From positions 1-60,962 of the IMG/VR virus record IMGVR_UViG_3300045922_000164: a stretch of DNA of 60,962 nt; one strand, written 5' to 3'. Positions 16,835 through 25,273 of this stretch are shown piece after piece. A program made the translations under genes and the position numbers. Under the pieces are notes generated by a model. It did no database searches and was not told the DNA's origin. It saw nothing but the letters and a program-made list of their open reading frames with translations. The first letter of the stretch is position 1, and each line of letters opens with the position of its first letter. This DNA comes from a virus.

Positions 16835-17406
16835 GTCCGCTCTTTGTTGACCGCGCAGTAGACAGTCGAGCCCACCACGTCGCGCGTGTCGCAGTAGCAC
16901 AAAGCATCCACTGTGGCGCGAGCAGTAGGTGTGGTGGCGCGCTTGCCGTCCTTGTAGGCGTACGCTGGACGTGTCGTGTACCCTGGATTAGGGGCGACCC
17001 TCCACGTCGGTTCCGGCGGCATCGATGCCATTAGGGCATCGTAAACGGCTTTGTACGTAGGCCACTGGTCATAAGGAATGATGGTACGTCCTTGTGCGTC
17101 TTTCTCAAACTTCTTGGTCGCGTACTTCTTGTGTGCCTCCGCCCAGTCTTCCGGCGTTCCTTTAGCCAGCAAATACGCGATGTTCTCCCAGTCAGGCACG
17201 AAGTCCGACAGGAGACCGCTGTAAATGACAGCTCTCGCTGGTTCGTACGGGCTCGGACACCACCATCCAAAAGCTCGCGCCTTGTCGTCGCTCTTGATGG
17301 TGAACCCTGCGCCGCTGCCGAACGGCGCAGGAATGCACGCCGGCTGAGCGGCGACCGACAAAGGCAACGCGATCAGCGCGCTAAGCCACCACCGGACCCG
17401 TACCAC
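16804..17406 (-). CDS. Predicted secreted protein (200 aa)
   Basis: A signal peptide is evident: two Arg, a hydrophobic core (WWLSALIALPLSV) and an AAQPA cleavage-like site near residue 19. The mature part has several Cys (ACIPAPFG, WWCPSP, LCYCD, VYCAV, AICTK), which fits a disulfide-bonded periplasmic protein. The start GTG at 17406 follows GGAGG. A secreted protein inside the virion block is unusual; it could act on the host envelope or in superinfection exclusion. Not assigned to a family. Confidence 0.7.
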   Translation of the reverse strand: MVRVRWWLSALIALPLSVAAQPACIPAPFGSGAGFTIKSDDKARAFGWWCPSPYEPARAVIYSGLLSDFVPDWENIAYLLAKGTPEDWAEAHKKYATKKFEKDAQGRTIIPYDQWPTYKAVYDALMASMPPEPTWRVAPNPGYTTRPAYAYKDGKRATTPTARATVDALCYCDTRDVVGSTVYCAVNKERTWMAICTKRN

Positions 17407-17761
17407 CTCCGCCTCCTTCGTCGAGCGGGTTGGCTGCAACCGCTTCCGCGAGTGAGTCGGTGTTGTCGCTGAGTTCTTGCGCGAGGTTGGCAAGCTCGTC
17501 AGCGACAGCCTGCCCTGCGGCAGCCTGCTGAGCAAGCTCCGCAATACGGGCCGCCATGTTCTCAATGAGAAGTTTGGCGCTCGCGGCCGCACCTTTGGCT
17601 TCTTCCACTTCTTGACGCATGCGCGCCATCGCTTGTTGGATGCTCATGATCTGCTCTCCTAATTTATCGACGCTCGACTTCAGACCGCTGACAGCAAGCA
17701 CAAGAGCGTCGAATTGTGCTTGCGTCGGTACATCAATCTCGTTGGTGACGAAGATCTTCAT
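17381..17761 (-). CDS. Coiled-coil protein (126 aa)
   Basis: Starts MKIFVTNEIDVPTQAQFDAL. From residue 25 to 105 it is a long heptad-rich helix (SSVDKLGEQIMSIQQAMARM, then Ala/Glu-rich). The C-terminus is a Gly tail. It overlaps the secreted-protein gene by 26 bases and shares ATGA with the upstream zinc-motif gene. Its role is unknown; a structural or scaffolding part is possible. Confidence 0.65.
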   Translation of the reverse strand: MKIFVTNEIDVPTQAQFDALVLAVSGLKSSVDKLGEQIMSIQQAMARMRQEVEEAKGAAASAKLLIENMAARIAELAQQAAAGQAVADELANLAQELSDNTDSLAEAVAANPLDEGGGGGTGPVVA

Positions 17762-17937
17762 TGCGCCATCATCCTAGCCGGCTCCGGGAAGTAGAGGGCG
17801 CACGAGCGTGCGATCGACTCGTCGGTGATGACGTACATCGATGTGACGCCATGCACCGTCGCCCACCCAGGCAGTGGGGCGCGGCAGACCACCACACCAT
17901 CTTCCTCGGTGTGGTGCGTGCACTCAGAGCACCGCAC
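17758..17937 (-). CDS. Small zinc-motif protein (59 aa)
   Basis: The frame begins VRCSECTHHTEEDGVVVCRA. CxxC with a following His and Cys makes a plausible zinc site. It starts at GTG directly after the stop of a ten-residue mini-ORF and ends with an ATGA overlap with the coiled-coil gene. Coding is supported by this coupling. Function unknown. Confidence 0.55.
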   Translation of the reverse strand: MRCSECTHHTEEDGVVVCRAPLPGWATVHGVTSMYVITDESIARSCALYFPEPARMMAQ

Positions 17938-17970
17938 TCAGCAGCCCTTTTTGCCTTTTCCCTTTTTCAT
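17938..17970 (-). CDS. Ten-residue Lys-rich mini-ORF
   Basis: MKKGKGKKGC starts in an ATGA overlap with the upstream 47-aa gene, and its TGA touches the next GTG start. It may only carry ribosomes between the two genes. A zinc- or nucleic-acid-binding peptide cannot be excluded. Confidence 0.25.
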   Translation of the reverse strand: MKKGKGKKGC

Positions 17971-18110
17971 TTCTTCCTCTTCTCCTTGTCGGCAGCCACG
18001 AACTCCTTCGCCACAGAAACCGGCACAGGAGGCTTCTTCGCGCCCGGAGGCTTCCACCCGTGCGCGACAGCCCGCATGAGGCGGGCTTGCTTTTCACTCT
18101 TGGATGGCAT
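17967..18110 (-). CDS. Small phage protein, MPSKS type (47 aa)
   Basis: Starts MPSKSEKQARLMRAVAHGWK and ends in a Lys-rich tail. The pattern 'MP(S/A)KS..QARLMRAVAH...VA.EFV.AD' is one I recognise from many phage genomes, function unknown. It starts in a TGATG overlap with the upstream gene. Confidence 0.7.
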   Translation of the reverse strand: MPSKSEKQARLMRAVAHGWKPPGAKKPPVPVSVAKEFVAADKEKRKK

Positions 18111-18766
18111 CAGGTCAGACTCAGACTGTAGGTGACGTTGAGTTGGTCGGTCGCTGCGACCGTCTTGTTGCCACCGGTGAAGTCTCCCGCGCTGACGAGA
18201 ACTCCAGTCGTGTCGTCAACGGTCGCGGAGCCGCCGTTGTTCAGGAAAGCCCCCGCGACGGTACCGCTAGAGGTGAACGTGAAGGTCACCGCTGCGGATG
18301 TCTGCTTCGTTCCACCGGATGCCGCCGAGAAGGAGGGAGTTTTCCGTCCTCCGGAGTACGCTGGCGCGTTCGCTCCACCGACTTCGTCCCATCCACCGTG
18401 GGACGCCTGCGTGTCGCCGGCTGCGGCGGAACCGGTTCCCTTCAGGCCGATCCGGCAGGTCTGCGTGTAGGAGGAGCCGGACAGGTACTTGTCGAGGATG
18501 TCGTTCTTGCCGACCGTCGTCACCAGGTTGTGGAATCGGTCGGTGGCGACGACGAACCGCGGGATTGATGCGAGTTCGCGCTCGATGCCCTCGTCGTACT
18601 TCTCCCGAAGTCGCTCGATGAGCTTCATCGCCTTGTCGAGATACTCCGGCAGGACTCGCGTCAGGGTGGCCGAGTAGAGGCCGAAGGTGATGAGACCGTC
18701 TGAAATTCCGCGCGAGACGACCAGGGAGGCGCTCGCCGCGTCCTTCGCGTTCACGTTGTCATTCAT
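18110..18766 (-). CDS. Hypothetical virion protein after portal (218 aa)
   Basis: The first 90 residues are helical (LTRVLPEYLDKAMKLIERLR), the remainder is Gly/Thr/Ser-rich beta sequence (TFTFTSSGTVAGAFLNNGGS, ending LNVTYSLSLT). The second part looks like an Ig-like or capsid decoration fold. The ATG at 18766 overlaps the portal stop. Head accessory function is inferred from the neighbourhood. Confidence 0.65.
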   Translation of the reverse strand: MNDNVNAKDAASASLVVSRGISDGLITFGLYSATLTRVLPEYLDKAMKLIERLREKYDEGIERELASIPRFVVATDRFHNLVTTVGKNDILDKYLSGSSYTQTCRIGLKGTGSAAAGDTQASHGGWDEVGGANAPAYSGGRKTPSFSAASGGTKQTSAAVTFTFTSSGTVAGAFLNNGGSATVDDTTGVLVSAGDFTGGNKTVAATDQLNVTYSLSLT

Positions 18767-21308
18767 TCGACTGCTCCTTTCTGATGTCGACGACACGTTC
18801 GCCCATGTTATCCGAGATTTCCGCCACAAGTCGACCTCTGCCGGTGTTGATGACGATCCTTCTTGGCTTCTTGGCAGTACCATCGACGCGACCCGCGACC
18901 TCCTTCACGGAGTCTGCCTCCACGCTCTTCGCGACGATGGCGCTCTTGTCTTGGGACAGACCTGCGGCCAGGCCGTCGAGAGCTTTCGCGGTCGCCTGCT
19001 GGACGCTCACAATCTGGGCCGCCATCTGCTGCTGCGCAGCAAGCAGAGCGGAGAGCTGTTGCACGAACTCCGGCTGAATGGGTGAGGTCGCCACACCTCC
19101 CGAGGACGGCGGTGGAGGGATGGCACTCTGGGAGGGGGCGACCTCGTAGGTGGGTGGGGCCACGGCTCCGCTGGAAGGAGGAGGAGACACGGAGGGGACT
19201 GCGGACGTGGCCCCGGAAGGGGGTCCAAGTCGGGCACGGATGGCGTCCGCCTCCGCGTCCGTCTTGTCGGCTTTCGCTTCTTTCTCGGCGATCTCGGCGG
19301 CGGCCTTCCGCATGGCAAGCTGCCCCATCGCGGCTTCCGCTGCCGCCTGCTCCGGCGTCTTGTTCATGCCGCGCGCTTCCGCGATGAGGGCTCGCAAGCG
19401 GTTGACCATCTCGTCTTTCTTCGGGAAGTCGGCCATGTCGACCACGAGATCGAGCATGCTGATCGCGAACTGGGGAGCGAGCGGTGCGATGTCGGAGATC
19501 ATCTTGGACATCTGTTCGAACATCGCCTGCCGCATCGATGCGGTGTAGTCCTGGTCGTCGACGATGAAGTCCGCCTTCGATGCGGTGATGTCGTTCAGGA
19601 AACGAACTTTCCCGTCCGGGCCGATCTCGGGTTGGTTGATGCGGACCCACTCGATCGAATTCTGCGGGTTCGGGTTCGAGAACTCCGGGCTATCGATGGG
19701 CTCGCTCTTGTAGTTCGTGAGCCTGATGACCTTCGGCAGCGACATGAACTGCTCGCAGTTTGACAGCTTCTTCTCGCCGGACAGCGAGATTGCCAGACGA
19801 AGGTTCGAGAACGGCGTCATCGTGGTCAGCGTGCCCTGCTGCTGGCGCGCCATGATCGCCATCCCGCTGATCGCGTTCGTCTTCCGGCCGAGGAGTTCGT
19901 CGGTGACGCCGGATGCGGTCTGCATGAACTGCCGGTCCATCATCGCGATGTTCGACTGGACCGCGACCTCGTTGTAGTCGCGCCGGATCTCGAACCGCTT
20001 CGAGCCGTCGCGCATGACGAAAACACCGCTCGGGTTCGATGCGTTGTCGATCGCGTCCTGGAGGGTGTACTCGCCCTGCAGGTCGAACGCTCCGTACTCG
20101 GTGATGAGTTGGTTGACGGCGAGCAGGAAGAGCGACTTGCTCATCCGGTGGTTCAGGTCTTCCTGCGGATCCCGGAGATTGCGCACGAAGCCGTACGGCA
20201 TCCCGTCGCGGCCCCTGCGGTAGCACCAGATCGGGGTGAACGGGAACTCGTTGTGGCGGAATGGCGACGGCCCCTCGGCCAGCATCGCACCCTCGGTGAA
20301 GTAAGCGACCCGCATGCGCATGATCTTGGCCGGCACGATGTCGGCCTTGCCCTGCTGGATCGAGCGCTCCATCCCCTGGTGGCCCGGCTCGTAGATGAAG
20401 CCGTTGAAGGGTCCGCCTCGGACGACCTGCGCCTGCTCCGGCTTGCGGTACCAGCACTCGTAGATGCGAACGCGAGCCCGCTGGTTGTTCGGCTCCGCCG
20501 TCGTGGATCCCGCGTACGTGGTATCCCGCCAGACGCTCTCGTTCGTGTCGATCCGGTCGCCGATGTACCAAAGCTCGTCTTCAAGGCGCTGATCCAGGGA
20601 GTCCGCCCCTACGGCAGCGCTCCTGAGCACGTGCGCGCGATCCGGCCACATGGCGATCGCCACATCGAGGTCGATCGTGCGCCAGCGGATGATGTAGCGC
20701 ATGTCGCGCCCGAGGATGTCGCGCGAGTGCGAGTCGTGCAGGATGTTGCGCCAGCTTTCCCAGCCGCTGTAGATGAGTTCGCCGGTGGCGTCATCGGTGA
20801 GGCTGTCTTCGAGCCAGGAAAGCCCGCAGGTGACGGCTTCCTCGAAGGCCGCACTGCGCGCGTGGTGCGTGCGGTTCGCGTCGTCGACGTATTTCAGCAC
20901 CTTGGTCTTGACGACCGCGCCCTCGAAGTCGTCCTCCTCGCGCGGCAGAACTCTGTGGTCGATCCGGCTCTGGCGCTCGGTGCCTGTGATCCAGTTGATC
21001 TGGACCGCGATCTCGTTGTACACGAGCGGCTTCTGCCCTCGCGCTCTGACGGTCTCCGCTTCCTCCTGACCCCACTGGATGCCGTCCTTGAAGTCCTGGT
21101 CGATCGCCATCTGACGACGGTTCTCGGCCTGCCGCATCCGCTCGTGGTGCAGCCAGCTAAGGCAGCGGCGGTGGATGGCGCGCGCTTCCTCCCCGTCCAT
21201 CGGGTGATCGCTGATGGACGCCGAAGCCTCGACCGCCTTCCGCTCCTCCTGGGTGAGGCCGCCATCGAGCGTGTCCTCGCCGCGGTCGTGGATCGGGAAT
21301 GCGTCCAT
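18759..21308 (-). CDS. Portal protein, P22 type (849 aa)
   Basis: Length and sequence fit P22-like portals of podoviruses. Features include WGQEEAETVRARGQKPLVYN followed by INWITGTERQSR near residues 75-115, and FPFTPIWCYRRGRDGMPYGF with VRNLRDPQEDLNHRMSKSL near 330-370. The C-terminal 200 residues are helical, with Ala/Pro-rich and Gln-rich stretches that could form the barrel or crown. It follows the terminase genes. It is the DNA channel and packaging dock. Confidence 0.9.
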   Translation of the reverse strand: MDAFPIHDRGEDTLDGGLTQEERKAVEASASISDHPMDGEEARAIHRRCLSWLHHERMRQAENRRQMAIDQDFKDGIQWGQEEAETVRARGQKPLVYNEIAVQINWITGTERQSRIDHRVLPREEDDFEGAVVKTKVLKYVDDANRTHHARSAAFEEAVTCGLSWLEDSLTDDATGELIYSGWESWRNILHDSHSRDILGRDMRYIIRWRTIDLDVAIAMWPDRAHVLRSAAVGADSLDQRLEDELWYIGDRIDTNESVWRDTTYAGSTTAEPNNQRARVRIYECWYRKPEQAQVVRGGPFNGFIYEPGHQGMERSIQQGKADIVPAKIMRMRVAYFTEGAMLAEGPSPFRHNEFPFTPIWCYRRGRDGMPYGFVRNLRDPQEDLNHRMSKSLFLLAVNQLITEYGAFDLQGEYTLQDAIDNASNPSGVFVMRDGSKRFEIRRDYNEVAVQSNIAMMDRQFMQTASGVTDELLGRKTNAISGMAIMARQQQGTLTTMTPFSNLRLAISLSGEKKLSNCEQFMSLPKVIRLTNYKSEPIDSPEFSNPNPQNSIEWVRINQPEIGPDGKVRFLNDITASKADFIVDDQDYTASMRQAMFEQMSKMISDIAPLAPQFAISMLDLVVDMADFPKKDEMVNRLRALIAEARGMNKTPEQAAAEAAMGQLAMRKAAAEIAEKEAKADKTDAEADAIRARLGPPSGATSAVPSVSPPPSSGAVAPPTYEVAPSQSAIPPPPSSGGVATSPIQPEFVQQLSALLAAQQQMAAQIVSVQQATAKALDGLAAGLSQDKSAIVAKSVEADSVKEVAGRVDGTAKKPRRIVINTGRGRLVAEISDNMGERVVDIRKEQSNE

Positions 21309-21703
21309 CAGATCTCGCCCTCGTAGATGGTCTGCCCGTCGGCCTTGACCTCGACCTCACCGACTGCGGGCGGCTTCTCGGGGTCAGGCTCAGGAGGCAT
21401 TCTGAGCAGATCCGGCGCGAACCGCAAGATCGCGTCCGCGCACATGATGGCTGTCGCCCTGTCCAAGCGCCCCATGACTTCGGCGGCGGTCATGCCCTTT
21501 TCGATCACGGCCCGCCCGTCCACCTTGTCCGACTCGACGCATATCGAGTGGAGGGACTGTAGCGGGAGAACATATCCTGACCGCCTGTCGCCGGACAACG
21601 GAAACAAGATCATCGCGGGTTCGCCGTTCACCCACTGAAGGGAGACGCCGATGTCCCGGTACCGGTACACTTTCCAAGCCTTATCGCCGCCTACCAACAT
21701 CAC
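21308..21703 (-). CDS. Hypothetical protein between terminase and portal (131 aa)
   Basis: Starts MMLVGGDKAWKVYRYRDIGV. Mixed beta/helix with a helical middle and an acidic Pro-rich tail. It overlaps the terminase stop at one end and shares its last base with the portal start. No family recognised; the tight packing shows that it is expressed with the packaging genes. Confidence 0.65.
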   Translation of the reverse strand: MMLVGGDKAWKVYRYRDIGVSLQWVNGEPAMILFPLSGDRRSGYVLPLQSLHSICVESDKVDGRAVIEKGMTAAEVMGRLDRATAIMCADAILRFAPDLLRMPPEPDPEKPPAVGEVEVKADGQTIYEGEI

Positions 21704-23142
21704 ATCCCCACGTAGATTTTGAGTTTGCGCTTGACCCCAACTGGCTGCGCGAACCTACGCATCATAAACGCATAACGGCTCGCAGAGATAACGTCCTCAC
21801 CGACTTTGACAATCTGCCCGTCTCTGCGGTGGTACGCGCGGAATTCTTTCAGCCAGAGTTCGCAAGTTCTGGAGACTTTCCAGCGCCCGGTTTTCATGCG
21901 TTCGAGCATCTGCATGATGCCGGCTTCCAGGCCACGCGACCCGTCTTCGAAGGTAGCGTGCTCCGGAAGCATTCTGAACCCGGCTTCCCGGTACGCCTGC
22001 GCAATCTGGATGCCGCTGCCTTTGTCCCGCTGGAGCCCGTCCTGCGGCCACGCCCACGGGATGTCGCCCCAGTTCTTGAGTCTGGGCCAGACCAGAGGGG
22101 GGATCGAGTCGACGCCGGTCGCGGAGAAGTCGCGCTCGACGTAGATCACGTCCTCGTCCCGGTCCCACATCAGGCGGACGGCCGCGAACGGGTGGTCGAT
22201 GCCGAAGTCCATCCCGCCGATGACGACCCAGTGGGCCGGCGGATCAGGCGGATCGCAGATGATCGCTTCCTCCTCGACCGGGAACACCCTCCCGGATCCG
22301 AGCACCGGGATGCCTCTCGTGCGGGCGGCGCGGACGTGCTCCGGGTACTCTGCGGCGATCTCCCGCTTTGTGGCTTCATCCAGATGGGGGACATCGTCCC
22401 ACGAGCACTGGACGAGATACCGCGAATCGTTGACCGGCCCCTCAATCAGGGTTCCCTCGCGCATGTAGCGCTGGACGACCTGGGTGACGCCACGCAGCGG
22501 GGTGAAGGTCAGCATCACGATCCCGCTGGTGGTCATCGTCCGGGTGACGCACTCCTCGTAGATCTCGATCGGAGGCTCCTCGTCCAGCACGATCGCGTCG
22601 ACCTCGGTGAACTGGAAGGCCTCCCGGCCCTGGTCATACGACTTGAAGTAGACCTGGGAGAGGCCGCCATCGCGGTGTCTGACGCGCACCCAGTCGAGGG
22701 CTTCCCCCTGCTTGATCTCGCGGGCATCGATCAGTTCGCCCGGCAGGATGCCGGTGCCGGGGTCGGACATCGGGCCGAGTAACTTTTCCTGAACACCCTC
22801 CCGGACGCTCTTGCTGGTGTCGCCGCAGACCCAGGCTTTGATCGGGCGGGTGAACCGCTTCCCGCGCCACCAGTCGGGGTAGATGCCGGTTAGGTGGCAG
22901 GTGACCTCGTAGAGGGCCGCCAGCGTCTTCCCGACCCGGTTGCCCGCCATGAAGGCCCGCTGCCGGTGGGTGGCCCCGGCGGCGAAGAAGGCCATCTGCT
23001 TGGGGTAGAGCTCCCGCCGCAGGGGGCCGTCGGGCGGAAAGAGCGACCCGAGCTTCCTCCTCCTCTGCCTCCACGCCACCTCCTCCGCCAGCACCAGCGC
23101 CTGCATGGCCGGCGGCATTGATTCCAGTTCTGCTAGCAGCAT
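21700..23142 (-). CDS. terL: Terminase large subunit (480 aa)
   Basis: The ATPase Walker A is AGNRVGKT near residue 66 and Walker B is DAIVLDEE near 185. The motor domain ends with a coupling motif (LTFTPLRG). The nuclease domain begins with GGMDFGIDHPFA near 316, whose Asp is the usual first catalytic residue. Length is typical. It cuts concatemers and pumps DNA into the prohead with the portal. The ribosome site is weak. The 115-bp gap upstream has no clear promoter. Confidence 0.93.
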   Translation of the reverse strand: MLLAELESMPPAMQALVLAEEVAWRQRRRKLGSLFPPDGPLRRELYPKQMAFFAAGATHRQRAFMAGNRVGKTLAALYEVTCHLTGIYPDWWRGKRFTRPIKAWVCGDTSKSVREGVQEKLLGPMSDPGTGILPGELIDAREIKQGEALDWVRVRHRDGGLSQVYFKSYDQGREAFQFTEVDAIVLDEEPPIEIYEECVTRTMTTSGIVMLTFTPLRGVTQVVQRYMREGTLIEGPVNDSRYLVQCSWDDVPHLDEATKREIAAEYPEHVRAARTRGIPVLGSGRVFPVEEEAIICDPPDPPAHWVVIGGMDFGIDHPFAAVRLMWDRDEDVIYVERDFSATGVDSIPPLVWPRLKNWGDIPWAWPQDGLQRDKGSGIQIAQAYREAGFRMLPEHATFEDGSRGLEAGIMQMLERMKTGRWKVSRTCELWLKEFRAYHRRDGQIVKVGEDVISASRYAFMMRRFAQPVGVKRKLKIYVGM

Positions 23143-23257
23143 CGCCTAAAAATCGCTTATCTCGCAACCAGCCATGGATAAAGTTTACTTTCGTGCTGCA
23201 CCGCAAGAGTGCTCGACTTTTGTTCTCGGTCGGCTTGCATTACTTTTCCTTAAGTGC

Positions 23258-23839
23258 TCACGAGGGCTGATTCACGATTTCTGAGTCTTCCAGCGCGCCC
23301 CGTGGCACCGCCATCAGCACCCGCCGCAGGCGCGACATGACCTCCTCATCAGGGAGATCACGTACGGTGGCCATCGTGACGCGCCGCTGGTCGACGATCA
23401 TGCCCTGCATCCTGGCGGCCAGGTCGATGGCTTTCAGGGCGGTGCTCGGCTCGACGTCTGCGCACGCCTCCACGATCCGGAGGGTGCGGTAGAGGAGGGC
23501 TTCCCGGGAGCCCATCGAGGCGATGTAGGCCCGCAGGGCGGCCATCTTCTCGGCGCTGATGGCTGCAACCTCCGGGATCGCGAGGGCCGCAACCTCTGCC
23601 GCGACCTTCTGGATCTTCTGCCCGCCCTCGATCACCGCCTGGACGGCCTGGTCGGCCTTCTGCTGCGTGTCCTCGATGGCCCGCTTGATGTCCGGCCGGG
23701 CTAGCAGCCGGAGCGACTTCCTGCTAGCAACCCTGCGGTCGGCGTCCGGCCAGACGGTCATGTAGGCCCCCACGGGGTCGCGGGTGGCCAGGTACTCCCG
23801 CACGAACCGGGCCTCTTCGTGACTTAGCGTGTGATCCAC
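23258..23839 (-). CDS. terS: Terminase small subunit (193 aa)
   Basis: The N-terminal HTH pattern SHEEARFVREYLATRDPVGA with RPDIKRAIED is the Terminase_2-type DNA-binding domain. The middle is a long helix for oligomerisation. It starts with GTG, overlaps the HNH-like gene by 16 bases, and lies upstream of the large subunit. It should recognise the packaging site. Confidence 0.8.
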   Translation of the reverse strand: MDHTLSHEEARFVREYLATRDPVGAYMTVWPDADRRVASRKSLRLLARPDIKRAIEDTQQKADQAVQAVIEGGQKIQKVAAEVAALAIPEVAAISAEKMAALRAYIASMGSREALLYRTLRIVEACADVEPSTALKAIDLAARMQGMIVDQRRVTMATVRDLPDEEVMSRLRRVLMAVPRGALEDSEIVNQPS

Positions 23840-24288
23840 GATGAGTGGTCCTCTGGCTTCGGAAGACGCATTCTAGGCTTCGGCGGCCCGTCGCGCCAGA
23901 AAGCGCCCCGGTGGTCGGTGACCTTGATGTGGCGCACGCAGTCGGCTCTGCCGCAGGTGGTGATGACGTACTCGGAGCGGTGGAGCGGGCGGCCCATATC
24001 GCGGGATGCGATCGCGCGCTGCAATGACTCGTGCGTGCGCAACCCGTCCGGGCGCATGCCCGTCTCGACCTGCGGCCTGCGCACCCGCGCGTGCGGGAAG
24101 ATCAGGCACCCGTTCTCCTCGACGCACTCCGCGAGCTTCCCCTCGATGAGTCGGCTGACTTCTGCGAGCCAGTCGACACCGTTGACTTTGCACCAGTTCC
24201 AGAACCGCTGGCCGGATGTCAGCTTCTTGGACTGACGCATGAGGCCACTGGTTCCGGTAAGTCCTTGACGTGGTTGCGTTTTTGTCAT
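23824..24288 (-). CDS. HNH/His-Me finger endonuclease-like (154 aa)
   Basis: The segment TTCGRADCVRHIKVTDHRGA has the C-x4-C-x2-H spacing seen in zinc-stabilised His-Me finger nucleases. The first half has basic and aromatic residues (WNWCKVNGVDWLAEV). HNH genes beside terminase genes often assist DNA cleavage at packaging. The first ATG overlaps one of two direct repeats in the divergent promoter region; an internal ATG at 24240 is possible. Confidence 0.55.
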   Translation of the reverse strand: MTKTQPRQGLTGTSGLMRQSKKLTSGQRFWNWCKVNGVDWLAEVSRLIEGKLAECVEENGCLIFPHARVRRPQVETGMRPDGLRTHESLQRAIASRDMGRPLHRSEYVITTCGRADCVRHIKVTDHRGAFWRDGPPKPRMRLPKPEDHSSWITR

Positions 24289-24313
24289 TCGGTCTCAAAA
24301 GTGGTTGCGTTTT
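24270..24313. repeat. Direct repeats in divergent intergenic region
   Basis: GTGGTTGCGTTTT occurs at 24270-24282 and again at 24301-24313, 31 bp (about three helical turns) apart, between the leftward terminase operon and the rightward early operon. This spacing suits a regulator or dual promoter elements. A plus-strand TTGACG (24265) and TTGCGT (24305) could act as -35 boxes, but no good -10 is seen. Confidence 0.5.
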
Positions 24314-24347
24314 CCGAAAAAGTGTGATACGCTGGATTTTATCGCGT

Positions 24348-24658
24348 GAGGCAAGTTGCCTCAATGGCCCTCTACCCGAGGGCACGGACTGCCGGGATGG
24401 CAGACCTGGAGCCGGGGCGTCTACCCCGGCGAGCCGACGGCGGGCTCTGAATCGTCGGACTCCGGAGGCCCCAATGGGGTCCCCCGCATGAGGGGGCGCA
24501 AGCGATGGGAAGGTTGACAGCCACCGCAAGAGTGGACAGCCGAGAGGAAAGGGGCGTCGCGAAGGAAGCGCCACACAGTGGTCCGGTCCGAGCCGCGCCC
24601 CACACAACCCTGGCCCCCGCGCAGGGGGCGCAGCAGTAAGCGCACTCGCGTGAGTGCG
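24348..24658 (+). ncRNA. Hairpin-rich leader or non-coding RNA
   Basis: At least ten perfect short stems lie in tandem: 24348-24362, 24367-24383, 24389-24403, 24411-24430 (GCCGGGG/CCCCGGC), 24431-24447, 24469-24479, 24481-24496, 24521-24535, 24613-24629 and 24641-24658 (CGCACTC/GAGTGCG, followed by TTTACT). No coding frame fits. It precedes the first early gene. It may be an early non-coding RNA, a 5' leader or a protein-binding DNA. The last stem could act as a weak terminator or attenuator. This accounts for the 400-bp gap 24289-24688. Confidence 0.5.
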
Positions 24659-24688
24659 TTTACTCCTGTCAACCCAGAGGAGGGAAGC

Positions 24689-24877
24689 ATGCGCTACGAG
24701 CAGGCAATCAAGACTGCGATCTCTCGCGCGAAGAGGCGCGGAGAAGAGATGTTCGTGATCTACGAGGACGGAGAGTACGAAGTCGCCGACAACTACGACC
24801 TCGAAACATGGTACTTGGGGCAAGACCCCATCGGGGTCGCCACCCCCGAAGGCATGTACGAGTCGTTCCGGAGATAA
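24689..24877 (+). CDS. Early small protein (62 aa)
   Basis: Starts MRYEQAIKTAISRAKRRGEE. Acidic and Tyr-rich after a basic helix. The ribosome site GAGGAGGG is very strong. First gene of the rightward early operon, after the hairpin-rich leader. Function unknown; small acidic early proteins are often host-takeover factors. Confidence 0.75.
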   Translation: MRYEQAIKTAISRAKRRGEEMFVIYEDGEYEVADNYDLETWYLGQDPIGVATPEGMYESFRR

Positions 24878-24880
24878 ATC

Positions 24881-25072
24881 ATGATGTCAAGCATCCAAAG
24901 AAAACGTGCTGAGCGGCTGTTCAAGCAGGACCGCCGCGATCGCGATGCGAAGCTGCGGCAGAAGCACGCCGCGCACGCGAAGATGAACGCGATCGCCTGC
25001 CCGGACGTGGACTACGTGGGGCTGTCGTGGTTTGTCAGGTGGGCATGCCCGCACTGCGGGTGGAAACGTTGA
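24881..25072 (+). CDS. Early small protein with CxxC (63 aa)
   Basis: A basic N-terminal helix (IQRKRAERLFKQDRRDRDAK) is followed by a hydrophobic stretch and ACPHCGWKR at the end. A single CxxC pair might bind zinc in a dimer. Function unknown. It sits three bases after the previous stop. Confidence 0.6.
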   Translation: MMSSIQRKRAERLFKQDRRDRDAKLRQKHAAHAKMNAIACPDVDYVGLSWFVRWACPHCGWKR

Positions 25073-25087
25073 CAACAGGAGGGAACG

Positions 25088-25270
25088 ATGGACGTGAAAA
25101 AACTGCGTGACTGGGAGATCAAAGACATGCTCCGCAGGGGCGTAGACCCCGCAATCGCTACCGTGCTCCGCACCGAACTGGAGCGCCGCTACAAGCTCCG
25201 CAGGGAGCGGGAGTCCGCCAAATGGCGGCAATGGTGCTCACTTGAGGCGCGTGCGCGCCTAGTGGGGTGA
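25088..25270 (+). CDS. Early small helical protein (60 aa)
   Basis: Starts MDVKKLRDWEIKDMLRRGVD and is helical and charged. The ribosome site AGGAGGG lies just upstream. Not recognised. Confidence 0.65.
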   Translation: MDVKKLRDWEIKDMLRRGVDPAIATVLRTELERRYKLRRERESAKWRQWCSLEARARLVG

Positions 25271-25273
25271 GCT

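Noticed and set aside
24348-24658. tRNA or CRISPR array
   Set aside because: Stems differ from each other, no repeat-spacer pattern, and no cloverleaf or CCA end could be built.
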